Assembly (NCBI GenBank): GCA_946894095.1 | Contig: OX335645.2 | Coordinates: 13,291,001-13,355,000, forward strand | Origin: Incurvaria masculella | Taxonomy: Eukaryota > Arthropoda > Insecta > Lepidoptera > Incurvariidae | Length of the DNA stretch: 64,000 nucleotides | Direction: 5' to 3' | Shown: positions 43,820 through 57,500 of the stretch, in pieces | How positions within the stretch are numbered: the first letter of the stretch is position 1 | Layout: the number at the start of each line of letters is the position of its first letter | The notes under the pieces: model-generated | What the model was told of the DNA's origin: nothing | What the model saw: only the letters and a program-made list of their open reading frames with translations | Databases searched by the model: none | Translations under genes and position numbers: made by a program

Positions 43820-45490
43820 CTATGTATTTTGAAACTTGTGACCCATTTCATATGCTTTGAGCCGTCTTTTCAAGTGCTGTTACCTCCGTCAGTCTGTCAG
43901 ATCCAGACCGCTAAACATGCACACATAAGTAAAATTGTACCTGCACACGTTGTCCACAAATACATACCTACTTAAATTCAAAGGGGCGCAAAAATATCAT
44001 TGGTATTTACAGACTTCCGGGAGTGGCCGCTATGTGTACCCATAAACAAAAAAAAACTTACCTACCTATTGATACTTTGATGTTGCAGAATGATATCGTA
44101 CCGTTCGTAGAGTTTAAGGCTGTTGTGAAGTCACAGGAAATCTAAGATTTGAAAATTTTAAGAAATGCATTCTTTGTCTATTGGCCAAGGCACAATTTTG
44201 CACGGTGATTGCCATTAAACTAGCGAAATTGTCTTCCAGGCCCTAACGTTTCCCTACCCCTAACGGTTGTCAGATTTTAATCATTTTTTGTATCACTTGT
44301 GAAAGCTTAATTCTTCGTCCGTATTGTTTTTTTTTTTGGAAATATTTGTAATTTTCAGTAACAAAAATTCAAAAATGAACTTAAAAAAGACAACTTTTTT
44401 TCAATGTTTTTAGACAATATCATCCAATTTAAAAGGTATATTAAAAAAAATTCAGACGTGTTCTAAAATATATAGGATATCGGCAATATATTTAAGAATA
44501 CAAAATATAAAAATCCTAGCAAAACATTAAGAGCAAGTAAAGAGTTATCGCCCGTAGGATGAGGAATTGATAGGGTAACGACTCTTATGAATCTATCCTA
44601 AAGATTACAAGATTTCAAATTTGTCTTTCATTCAACTCATCTCATTCTTTCTTGGTGCAAACTTGGTGCTAGGATAAGAAAATAGTTACCCTTCTGATAT
44701 TACATTTAGGGATTTTAGGAATTTTGTATTTTCGGATGCTTAACTGACAAATGGGTCACATTCTGTCCAGGAAAAAATCAGCCCGAAATTATTTTCAAAC
44801 TACATTGTCCTAAGCGGAGTCAAGTACCTCTGCTAATTTTATGCGCAGACTGAGTTCGCATCGAGTACATTCATTTCAAGAGGTGATTCCGGGGGTTAAA
44901 CGAAATCGAAAAGTTGTATACCATTTTGCTGAATTCGGTTAAGCTTAAACGTTTTTGTTTTCACCCAATGCAATAGAGAAATCGCTGGATTCTGTAGCCA
45001 GAGAATAAATACGGCTTCGAGAGTATTTGGCACTCATATTTTTATAGACAAAAACTTAACCTTTGAAAAGCTGAAGAACGTCCAAGAGAAAAATATCGGG
45101 CCTCTTTTACTAATAAAATGACAATGATTGTGCTGGTGAAATTGCAAGGTTAGTTTTTTCTTTGCCTGTTTGTCGACAAGTTATTTTCAATTCCAGTTTT
45201 TTTTCTGTTCGATAAATGCTAACGAAATACTGGCATCAGCTTGGCGTAATTCTTTTGCATAACTTTACCGTGTGGCCGGCATTTTTCTTGCCTTTCGTGA
45301 TGACAATATGTTTTGACTAGTAGCAACCACTGCTTATTCAATATTCTCCATCAATATGCCCCGCCAATATAATGTTCCGGACAGTTCTTGTGATCTTGCT
45401 ACCAAACTCGCATAGCTGCAGGATCGGGCATTCCGGGAACGATGTGAAGTGACGAGACGCAATGAAGCGGGATGAGATGGTGACCATATG
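43820..45490. other. AT-rich sequence; probable 3' region of the RhoGEF gene at its right end
   Basis: The stretch just left of 45500 is expected to hold the RhoGEF 3' UTR. No confident polyadenylation signal was assigned. Otherwise AT-rich with no supported feature. Confidence 0.4.
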
Positions 45491-45499
45491 TGGACCTCT

Positions 45500-45585
45500 T
45501 CATTCGTAATACCAGGTTGTTCTGCGGCTCTTGGTCGGCTCCTTGCTGCGACGCACCTCGCCCGGGACCCCGCGGAGTGAGTTGT
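45500..45585 (-). CDS. RhoGEF terminal exon (basic C-terminus and stop)
   Basis: An acceptor (TTATTTTCAG) at 45586-45587 opens 86 nt that complete the split codon to Tyr and read NSLRGVPGEVRRSKEPTKSR, then RTTWYYE and TGA at 45502-45500. The stretch is GC-rich and its phase fits the previous exon. A further donor-like GTATTA lies inside, so an alternative spliced end cannot be excluded. I could not pin down a polyadenylation signal in the AT-rich sequence below 45500. This exon is the least certain of the six. Confidence 0.6.
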
Positions 45586-48500
45586 CTGAAAATAACAAAA
45601 AAGTCGTAATTTTATGAAAATTAAAATAAGTCTGAAAATAAGTAACTCTTTCTTTCTTTCCCCTTATCCACTCCGATTCGATGTATTATGATGTTTAGAT
45701 AGGATATGATAAAAATCCGGCCAAGTGCGAGTTGGACACGTACACGAAGGGTTCCGTAACATCGTACAAGATTTAACACAAAACTTTAATTTTCATTATT
45801 TTTTAATTTTACCTACTTGTTGTTATAGCGGCAAAAATAAACACTCTGTGAAAATTTCAGCTGCCTCCCTATTACGGTTCATGAGATACAGCCCTGTGAC
45901 AGACGGTCGGACAGCAGAGGCTTAGTAATAGGGTTCCATTTTCAGCCTTTGGATACGGAACCCTAAAAATAAGATGCTCCAATACGACCGAGACGTCCTT
46001 ACTTGGTCTACATAGATAGGTGCATATGGCGTACGCCACGACCTCACATACGAGGTGCCCGACCACGCCCGTGGGCTTTCGAACTTTCGCGGGGGCTGCA
46101 AAAACCGTGCCCACCCGAGTTTCTTCTTCTCACCATGTTAGAAGCACCCCAGGCTTTACTTTGGGGGTAATGCCTCGGAGGGAGTGCATTTCACAGTTTA
46201 CCGACCTTATGTGAAGGATGCAGGGGATTGGTTGGCGCTTATATGGGGACTGTCGAAAGTGAACGCAGGATGGCGTTATGAAGCTTCGAAGAGCATTCTC
46301 CCTAGTAGAGGCGATAAAACAAATAAAGAGACCCTAATGTGTGATTGACATCTGACTGTACGAAGCGTCAGAAGTCCTCGAGGTCGCGTCGTGAATCCTG
46401 ATGATGTCCACAGCGTGGTGGACGAAACGTCGAGCTAAATAAGTAAGCTGAACACTGTTTATCCGCAAATCCTCCCCATCCTAACTACATCCGGAGCACC
46501 CGCCGCAGAGAATCAAAGCAACCCCTTGTGATTGACATTAGGCTTTTGAGAACGAACCGTTTCTTAAACTCATTTCTCTGCCACACCGCCAGGATATTGA
46601 ACTGTCTACCGGCGGATGCCTTTTCTCATACCTATAACCTGGGAGTCTTCAAGCGTAATTTGAATAAGTTCAATAGCTCAGCCATAGTCCTTAAATCCAC
46701 CGGCATGGCGCCTCCCTGAGCTTGGAGGCGAGGTGTTTTCGGCTTTCTGAGCACCTTTCGTCCTCAGCACAGCCACACATACCGGTTTTTCATAAAAAAA
46801 AGTTAAGCAATATACTCTACAAACTTCGGAATTTGAGGGTCTCTACATTTTGTGTTCGGTAAGGTGTTCTCTTGTAGGCGTTCGTGTCGAGCCTAACAAA
46901 CGGCATGGAAACTAGGTCCCATGCCATGATCGTCCTCATATTGAACGGTTACATTAAAATTGTTTAAAAATACGTCCAATTTTCATCGCCGCTTCGACCA
47001 AGTATGTAATGCTATGGTACCGACCCAGGCGTTTAACATGGAATTAAATACGACAAATCGCTGACATACTTTACACAATCAGTACGTTCTCATTTGTTAG
47101 GTAGTGAAAATAATAACCTTCCTAAACCAAACTATCCCTGAACCATTCTATGCCCGAACATACAACCAACAAGACAATTTGCACAAATACAACAACTAGT
47201 AATTCTAATGAGGTGATATATAGCTTGATTTTTTTTTTAAACAAATTTAAAAGTAGGACCAGAAAATTGCCTTTTATCTCTTTTTAAAAAAAAACCTTAT
47301 ACTTTTGAATTCGTTGGCTTCCATCAGTTTAAACTGCCGTTTACTGTATAAGGTCAAATGGCCAGTTGCCAATTTATTGGTAGGTTTATTGTTTCTTTTT
47401 ACCCCAAGAATAATATACTAAACTTACGGTAGTGACTGATGCTATAGCGTAATTACCCATTTTAAGATTGCCATTGGGGGTCATAAACGGTTTTCCTTCA
47501 AATCCACCCTTCATATAAATCTGGAATGAAACTAAAGAAATATCTTCCGAATAAGACAAGGCTACAAAAAAATGCGTGAACAAGGCTAAAACAAAAATAC
47601 ACAAATAAGAACCCCCCCCCCCCCCCCCCCCCTCCTTTTTGAAGTCAGATAAGACTGGACACAGACACCGCACACCGTGCGAAATGAGTGACGAAGATAT
47701 GACAATGAGAAAGCTGACGTTACAAACACCATGCCCAGAGTGCTTACTAACCATGCTAAGTTATCACCGGCGCATGGTCACCAACACGAAATCACTCAAC
47801 GAACTTGAGTCACCTGGGGACAGAACATTTCCGGTATCTATACTCGTGTGCGTATGAAAATTGTTCGTAAATTCCATGGCTACATCAACCGTTTGGCGTA
47901 TAACCAAGGGAACTGTATGCCCTTTAACTGATGTAAACAAGCAAAAGATATACAAACAATCAAAAGAGTCGATTCATTAATATTGCTTTTCAAAATTACG
48001 AACCGAACGCAGGCTCACCAAAGTCAGCTACATACTACCAAAATATATATACGCGTTTTTTTATTATATTAATTGGTTATTATTTTTATTGGTTGTTATT
48101 ATTTTTTGATTATATTATTAAGGTAAACAATCAATCGATCAAAATTATTTCTTTTTTTTTTGGGTTTTTTCTTATATTTTAATTATATAATGAGACATGA
48201 AGGCGAATAATGACGAAAGGCGACTATGATTGCCGACAAATAATGATTTAAGTTTTTAGTTTTTTGTTGTACGGCAACAGGAATACAATAATCAAGAGAT
48301 TTATTCATTATCAATTAATTTTTCGATGATTTTCTTTTATTTTCCTGTGTCTGTCTGTCACTATGCATGCGTGTGTAAAGTATTCTAATACATCTAGGTA
48401 AAAATAACCTTGTAATTTATCTGAATAAATGAAAATAAATAATTTTGAATTAGGGGTAAATACATTTTTTTTTATGTTACTGGACATGGATGGCTAATAC

Positions 48501-51500
48501 CACAAGTTCGTCATGGTATTAGCCCAACACACCACATGGGAACTAGGTGCCATGCCAGGACCTTCCTTATATTGCACGGCTACATTGAACTGGATGGAAA
48601 ACACGGACAATTTTCATTGCCGCTTCGACCATCGTTCATCCAATGCGATGGTACTAACCCGGGCGGGATTAACCCTACCACCTAGTAAGTAAGGAAGAGG
48701 ACCTATAGTTTAACGTGGAATCCGAACGACGGCCAGCCTCTCTCAACGGTCGTATGGTCACCCATCCAAGACCAGACCGGACCCAGCGTTGCTTAACTTC
48801 GGAGAGCGATCGCCGAAGTGTCGCGCCACTCGGCCACTGAGGCTGACAAATTATTAATTCATTAAAATTATCTTACTACATATCTTTGTGGATAATATGG
48901 GTTTAGCTGCAGTGGAGCTGTGCAGATAAAACAGAAGCTTCTTTCATGCAAGCAGCGAACTTACATAGCACTAGTGATTCTAAAGTATTTTCGTGTCGCA
49001 GGTATAAGGTAGACAAGAACGTTAAAAATGGTTGCTGGATTTCCCCTAAAAACTACATCCATAAGTTTAAAACAAGGTTTTTTCAGATGCAATTGCATTT
49101 TTATGGTAAATTCGTAGATAATCCACGTTTTAAATTTTGCAAAACTAAACAAGATAAACAACCTAGGCAGCTTGAGAACCACAAGGCTTCCGATTTACTT
49201 TAATAGCCGAACAAGCAGAGCTTAGTTTGGTAGGCTAAGCCGTATAAAGTGAACGATAAACATTTCACGCCCATTCCTTTTTTAACGTTATTCGAGCTAC
49301 ACATGATCCAGCTGCAAGCAAGCGATGTCCTACAAAAGGATGACGAGAAGAAAGCGTGGTGCTTACAAGCAGTAGCCTGTCGTAGGGGTAAATAATGGGA
49401 AACCTGCTGAAACCTATATGCTGTATATACGTCGGTATACTGTAAAACCAGCTAATTGTATTTTTTAGTAAAATGAGTTAATAAAGCAGTTCTACTTAAT
49501 TTTCCAAGCTCTTTCTTATGGTAAAACGCATATATTGCTATGACGTGTAGTTTTAAAGTTAGGTTGTGTAAACACATGGACAATTGTACCAACCATTATG
49601 AGCTATTAAACTTTCATGTCCATTTATCTCGAAACTCTCATTTCTTCAATTAATGGGTTTTATCAGTATGCTGACGATATGATGTAATACTTCCAGGGCC
49701 ACTAGTTATAGGAGTGGAATGTGTACAATCTGGTCAGTCGGAAGACCGATGGGTTTGCGGTTTCCAGAGAGTTCAGGGTGAAATGATGTGGTAGCTTGTT
49801 TGTACATACATTTGTCCGCAGGCATGGCAGGTTCGAGGTCTCCGTCGCTGGACTGGCTTGCGATTGACACGGTGGAGTTGCGCGCGCTACGGTTCTTTAG
49901 CTGCAGTTCTGAAATTAATAAATGCGAGGTCATACTCAAGCATTAAACGGAGTCCATTTTATGTGCAAAATTTGGTGACATCTATAGCATATACATTGAA
50001 AAAAATTATGTGTAACTGTTTACTCTTTTAGCACAGTTAAAATTCAGTCATTTATGATAAAAATGTTTTCATTACTATTAATGTATTACTGTAAATATCT
50101 ATTAATGAGGCAAAACAGTAATAAACCGTTGTTTTAACTGATTTAACAGCACCGCTTGCTAAAGGTAACACGTGTAACGAATTAGACATTACGACTGACT
50201 ACAAATTAGGCGTGCAACTGTCCAGTTTCAAGAGGTACTGAATTTTAACTGATTATTAAACATTTATTAATAATTTAAACTTTTTCACTGAATATATGAC
50301 GTAAGTACGAATTGAAAAAATATTTAAGCTAGCAACAGTTTTAACACAGTTCGGGAAACAGCAAGAGAAAACAGTTATTGCACACAATTGAAAAAACAAT
50401 GAAATGATACAGTAACATTCAATGTTTAAGGCTAACTGTTTTCTCTTAGTTGGAGTAACCGATTTACTTAGTTGGCTATACTTTTACCTTGCAAGAGGGT
50501 TGTGTATTGAAATTACAGTTAGATTCAATGATGATTTTTTTCAGTGCATGTTCCTTAGCAAACAAGCAAGTGATCACTAAGCCGTTGATCAAATGAACAC
50601 ATGTACGTTATGAGCAGTAGTCATTTCTGCTACACATTTCTGTTAAGAGAGTTAATAGATTTTAACTTCAATAAAAAATAAATTTCTTTCGTGCAGCAGT
50701 GGAGGAAACACCGGTATACTGTCTCCTTATTAAAAAGGCAGTAACTGCATATGTGCCTTATATGTAGTTACCGCCTTTTTAATAAGGAGGGCAGTAAGTA
50801 TACTGATTTCAATAAACGTTTTGGCTGATTTAATAAGGGTTAGGGATAAAATATAAGTAAATATTATTAACATCAAGAATGAAATCTCAAATAAAATAAA
50901 ATCTCTATCGGTATCAAGAAATAATGTTGGTAAAGCCCTTGATAGGCCTGATAGGGTATATTGTACGATTCAATAGTGAATCGCAATTTCATGGTGCATA
51001 TCGGTATAGACCCATGACCTAATCCACGTTGTCCTTGCTTCCAGCTAGGTCAGATCCAGCTATAAACGATTTAACCATAGCAGTTTACCTGCTATTTCTT
51101 ATCAAATGTTTTGGTTCAAATGTTCACTGATGCATGATGAACATAATTCATATAAAATGTCGTAAGTCCTTTTGCAGAGAAATTTCTTAGTGTTTCTTTA
51201 TGTGACTGGAAATGAATGGCTAATACATGTGCTAATACCACACCCACCGTCATTATATTAACCCAAAACACCACATTCCCGAATAAATTAGTTTCTCCAG
51301 ACCCTTTCCTTTATGCTCATGTCTACATTAAACTGGATCTAAATTGTATTGCCGTTTCGACGATCTTTTCATCCAATGTGATGGTATCAATCCGGACAGG
51401 CTCACCCCTACCGCCAAGTAGGGGAATAGGACCGACAGTTCTAGAAAGATTCCGTACCATGGCACAGCTCGCATTCGTGACAACATTATTCAACTCAGAA

Positions 51501-54500
51501 AGAGAGAGAGAAAGTGGTTGGGATTGGAACCCATGACGTCTCGCATGTAAGGCAAGTTTCCGCGCCCATGAGCTAGGTAAAATCTAAATTTAGTTAAGCC
51601 CAAAAGGACCTACCGCGTCTCTACTAGAATCCTACATGTTATAGGTATGAAACCCTCATTGTAAGTTGCATGCATAAATGTTTGACAGATGATTCATGAA
51701 GTATTTAAACTGTGGATATGCGTAGTTCGAGTTGTCTGGAATAGGTGCTGATTGTCGTGGTCTTATCAAATTGATAACGCCTGATAAGACGACACCAATA
51801 CGCTCATTTCACCAACCTACATTAATAATGGTATCCTTCTAGGTTAACTAGATTACAGAGAGAGTTAACATAACCAATCAATATTAAATTATGCTCCAAT
51901 TATACCTAATATTAAACAAAGGTAAAATTAAATATCGAATCAAGCGATGATGCAACATAGCTATATTTTGCATTGGACAACAATGTAGCGTCCGATTATA
52001 TTTCTTAGCTGCGGCATACGACCTAAAATGATTGGGTCAGAAAGTTATGTACACCTAACGTTATTGAATTTTATATACAGCATTACACACCATTACTGTT
52101 ATAATAATAAAGTAGAAAACTCAATAAATCGATAGCTGTGCATCGAAGAACTGTGTATTTTAAGATGATAATTAATAAATTTTGCTGGATAAACACGCTA
52201 CATGTAGTGCATATACCACACACACAGCTTGCATCGCACGTGCACCGGCCCACTTTGCTTTTAAAAATAAGTACAGTAGCCATCCATGCATGTATATTAC
52301 CAGGCAATGACCTCCGTGCGCTACTCCAGCAGATGATGCCACATATAATTACCATTCATATGAATAACATAATTTCGGCTTAATATAGGATCAAAGCAAT
52401 AACTAAAAAGATAGGTGGATTAAGATAAGATAAGATATTTCATAGTTTGTGACAATAAGTTAGGTTGAACTATAGGTGATTGCTTTCAAGGTAAACAAAT
52501 CATTCTCACATGCATGCATTCAAGGTAAAAAAATATTTCACACAATTCTACCTTTCTCATAATTTTGTTCGAAGTAGAAACGAGTATTCACATAGCACCT
52601 TAAGAGGACAAAATACACTCACTGTTCCTGAATGACATATTTAGGCGGGATATGGGCCGCAGGCATATTCGAATTCCGTAATCAGTAATCATCCTGAGTG
52701 CTTTTATAGCGGTTTACAAAGGGATTTTCTTGACGAAAAGATTCCGGAGCATAGTATTTCGTTTTAATCATGGTTTTCCGTTGAAAATAATGCTTTGAAA
52801 ACCGCTATAAAAGCGGTTTTCTAGGATTTTTGATTCTTGATTACGGAATTCCAGGAATAGGAGCCTAGGCCAGCAGCACTATCGAATTTGTATCATTAAG
52901 GTGGCCCACCCCGGCGGGACTAACTCATTCACGGGCATGGTAAAAAACCGTGCTATCGCGCTCTGGGACCTTCTCCGTCTCAAAGGAAAAGACAGGCTCC
53001 GTGATGAGTAAGATGCAACATGTCCACAAAGCAGACAATGCGCATAGTGTTTGATTTGGTAAGATTTACGAAAATTGAAATTACAAAATGACTTATAGCT
53101 AAAAGTAAACTACGACCGCCGTAGTCAACAATCTAACAAAAACCAAATTGATTATATATCTTCATGAAACAAGCTATGTCTGATGACTAATCTTTTAAGA
53201 TGTTTTGATTTTATCGTTGAGTAATCCACCTCCAAAGTTATTGTATAAAACGCGCGAAAAATTCGAACTTTCGGGCTTTATAACTTAGAAACCAAACACA
53301 ATTTTACCATGCCAATAGTCATCAGACATCTAGTTCGATAAAATAAAGCTATTTTAAATAACATTTTGGATCTCTGACAAGAAATATGGGCATGATCTTC
53401 TTTCCACGTTTGTACGGGGAGTTGAGCGGGAAGGTCCACCTTAAAAACTCGACTGTTCAGTTATTAATTTTATTGTAGTACATAAAGTTTTGCAAGAAAA
53501 AATACGTAATAAATCTTTGACTTACAACGCTGGCTCCAAATAGCTGTGTTGTAATAAAAACTTCCATCGGCTCGCGACGCACGCCTGCATGCTTTAATGC
53601 CGAGATAGCCCTCCGCCGCGACACGTCCCTTGCGAGGAACTAACTAAATGAAGCGGCAATTAAACATCTTCATGACGTCATCACGCTCATGAGGCGACTG
53701 CATCAAGTCGCATTAAAATTTGACGCCAATTTATTAAACGCACATTGTCTCTACAAAGCTCTTTGTGCGCTGTGTATCATTTTGAAATGTTTTCATTGTT
53801 GTTAAGACACGATATCCGTCGAATCTACTTTTGAATTAGATGGAATCAATGGATTTTATTCGCCAATTTCCTCGGCTGAGAAATGGTACTACGCTGGGTT
53901 GCTGTCATTTATTCATAATTTTTTTTCCAAAAGTACGTCACCTATCAAACCTAAATTTATTATCATTTATCTTCAGGTATATCCACACCAAATTAATAAT
54001 TAAAATAAATTCAACTTTCGGACGATTAGGGTGGAGTGCACAATCTCTGGTTGGTGATAATTTTAAACTTAAAATAAATCCGTCTTTATTTCTCGCCTGA
54101 ATAAGAAAGGAGATAGACCTTTAATAACCATAACTATAATGCTAACCAGTAATAGTGCACTCCAGCCTTAGTTTTTTTTTACAAATGTTGTTAGTACCAT
54201 GGAATTGGATAAAAAATGGTCGAAACCGCAACGCAAAAGTATCCGTGTTTTCCATTCAGTTGAATGTCGCCGTGATCATAAAGGGAAGGTCGCGGCATAG
54301 CTCCTAAGTCCTTAGGTAATTGGGTGTGTTGAGCTAATTTCATCACGGTGGGTGTTGTATTAGCCATCCATGTCCAGTTACTTTAAAGAAAGTTAAGTAG
54401 CCTCAGAGAAACGAAAGAGTAACTGAGTATCACGAGGCGTATATAAGCGAGAACCTGTGCGAACAGCAACCTTCAATTTAGTACGAAGCCATTAATTTAT

Positions 54501-57500
54501 TGCATATTTACTATCCACAGGTGCATTTGGCCTGATGGAGTTTGACTTTGTTTCAATAATTAAAATATCGCTCGTTGCCGCAACCATAACCCATATTCCG
54601 GGAGGTCACGACATTTTTGGTCACGATAAGGTAAATGGCTGAATCTAGGTTCACATGTTAGAGACCAACCCTCTGATGCTAATTATGTCGGTCTGCCTGT
54701 GCCTAGTGGTTGCGTTATCTAGATTGGCTATATAACATATATGATGGTATGTACCTGCTGATGAATATACTGATTGTCTAGAAACATTGTTACCTATTAA
54801 TTATACAACAAAAACCAGTCGGTTTTTAAATAAATACTTAACTATACCTAAAGTTATATCTGTAACCTAAATCGCCTATAACTACTAAATGCAACCAAAG
54901 CTTTGTTCAGTTTTGGCATTGCTAAGCAAGTATGTACTGATACTTTCATGATTCGTTATTTGCAGCCATTTACCTTATTTTATATTTTTTGTCACCATAA
55001 CTCAGGCGCCTTATCTAGGTAACGCAACCACTTGGCACAATCAGACTGACACATTTAGCTTCAGAGGGTTGGTCTTTATCCTGTGAACCCAGTTTCAGCC
55101 ATTTACGTTATCGTTACCATTTTTGTCGCCACCTCCTAGTCTACCAGTACTAATTAGGTCATTTATCGTGGCGGTAAGCAACTCATAATTGATGGCTATA
55201 ATCGGTGGTCCATTCAAAGTTATTAGTGGACGGACAGACAGGAACACTGACAGACGTCCGACTATAGATATTATTAGAGTTACAGAAAATGCGAAACACC
55301 TATGATTTTTTTATTTGCAAGAAATTAACAACAGGAAAAAAAATGTACTTCTACGTTCTTACTATTTTTCAATATCCGAGAATTGTTCCGGGTGCAACAT
55401 CGGTTGTTCATTGGACCAGAGAACAACGGCATATGACGTTCAGTATCGCACGCTATTTCTGATCGTGATACGATATTTCTCATCACGCTAACTGTAAGAC
55501 TCGCTTCGTGTTATCAGTACGAGCACAAGTTCAGTACGCTCTCCGCAAATAGCACACAGACATACATCATAAATATTGTACGTAAGTCTGTTTTTATTGC
55601 ATTTCCCTAATGTTTTGCCGGTAGGAACGACACTTGTTTGTGGGGATACGTTTCAGAATCTGGTTTATCTTGGACACTCTCCATTTCTTGAATCACCCTG
55701 ATATCATATGTACGCCTTTAAATTCAGTAGTGTGAGCCGAGAGATCCTTATGTTTCTTGATCACGCACCTTTATATCCCGTGGAGACAGAGAGAATGAGA
55801 AACAGCAGTGTTATGTGATCTCTTCAACACAAGCAGGATCATCGACTCCAATATCTCTAACAGGAAAATCTTTAAATTCCGTAGCTTTCAATGCATGGAA
55901 ATCGAAATGTTCTTACCCTTCTTCATCATAGCTTGCTTCCACAGGAGCGCAGTGATTTCCTCGACCCACGCAGCTCGCACGGCCGGGTCTGGCGTCTCCA
56001 GCTTGTAGGCCTTCACGTTCCGCTTCTTGTACCAGATGGTGAACTTGTGCAGGTCATGCTCCTTGGGCGTGATGCCGAGCTCTTCCACGGGTATGTGGTC
56101 GCGGTACAGGAATATCTCCACTGTCAGTTGCTGAAATGGGATTTCACATTGTAAGAGTGGGCTGTCTAAAATAACGTTTGTACTGTTACAAACGCAGGCA
56201 CAATAGACATTCCTTTAATCATTGAATGGTGAGAAACTTTTTTTATGTTGATGCTTCTTAATATATGTATGTAAATATAATTACTGTATCTATATATGTG
56301 TTGTGCGAGTGTATGTTCAAAGGTCTCTTTTTAGAGTAAATCCACTAAAGCCACTGATCGGTCAACGATGAACTTTGTTTAATTTGATTATTAGCTTGTT
56401 TTGTTAAATAATTCATGATTATGTCTATTGATTTCAAATAACCTTAACATCAAGGAACAATATTCAAACAGAATGAATGATTCCGTGTGACATGTGAGGT
56501 TCGTATTGTTATGCCAATATGAATTACCAATAAATTGTCGGTTAGCACATTTTTTTTCAAATACTTGGTACTGTTTTGCTGTTATAGCTCTGATGTGGAC
56601 TTGTATCCTCTGACGTCTGAGCGGTCACCCCGCTGATTCACACTTCGCTGACTCACGGCCATTGATAGGGAATAATAATATTATTGATGTACGTTTGAAA
56701 TTTTTGTTGCATCAACAATTTAAAACAAAAACATGCAAACTGAGGATAGATATCTAAAGGCCAGAAGTTGCAGCCAGTAGATAAAATAATATTAGATAGC
56801 GACCTCGACTCCAATTCTTATTTTCATACAAAACATTAGTTTCACGAAAGCGTTTAGTGTTCGATATCACCAACATTGAACTTCCTATAAACGCCTACGC
56901 TGAAATATTGGGAGTAATATCGGTTATTACGCATAACTTTTTTGGGGAAAACCAACTGATAGACACTTCCCTTATCGGTGCTAAATGTTGAAGTAACCTT
57001 ACTACATTATTCTCTACAATGAGTATGTTTGCCGCCATGATATTGGAACTAACTACAAGGACTTATACTGTAGGACCGTAAAGGAAAGATAACGTAGAAC
57101 ACCGAGAGTAATGTCCAATAGTCGGTGGCAGAAAATGAATAAACTATGTAATGTATTGTGATCCCAGATCAAAAAAGGAAGGAGATGTGTCATCCAGCGC
57201 GCCTACTATGAAACCCTCTAAATGATTTTTTTAAAACTACCCACCCGTCCAACAGAAGACATATTGAAGGATTTGTGTAGGTAGGTAGGTGGTAACTAAC
57301 GTGACGACCGCATTTCGGAAGCACATTCGCGCGCGGTGGTAATGCTTGGAAATGTGTGGCATACGACAATTCGCCCAAACGGCGGAGCCACAGGTAACGC
57401 CCAGACCACACTCCTTCCTTTTCTCTTCTGTGATTGCGATCGAGGCGTACCTTCTTGTAGACAAGCGTGAGGAGGACGAGTTTCTCGAAGAGGAAGACGC

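Noticed and set aside
43718..43960. Alternative frame NVSQNETNAELVAYSQNITI as a secreted domain
   Set aside because: The frame is open and attractive but does not fit the phase of the preceding candidate exon at 42592; retained only as an alternative to the frame reported.
47386..47754. 122-codon minus-strand frame with a hydrophobic segment
   Set aside because: Runs through a homopolymeric C tract and lies in an intron; no homology or borders.
57190..57450. Extension of the PH exon frame to 57190
   Set aside because: A good GT donor at 57450 and the match of the next exon to the PH domain show this part is intron read-through.
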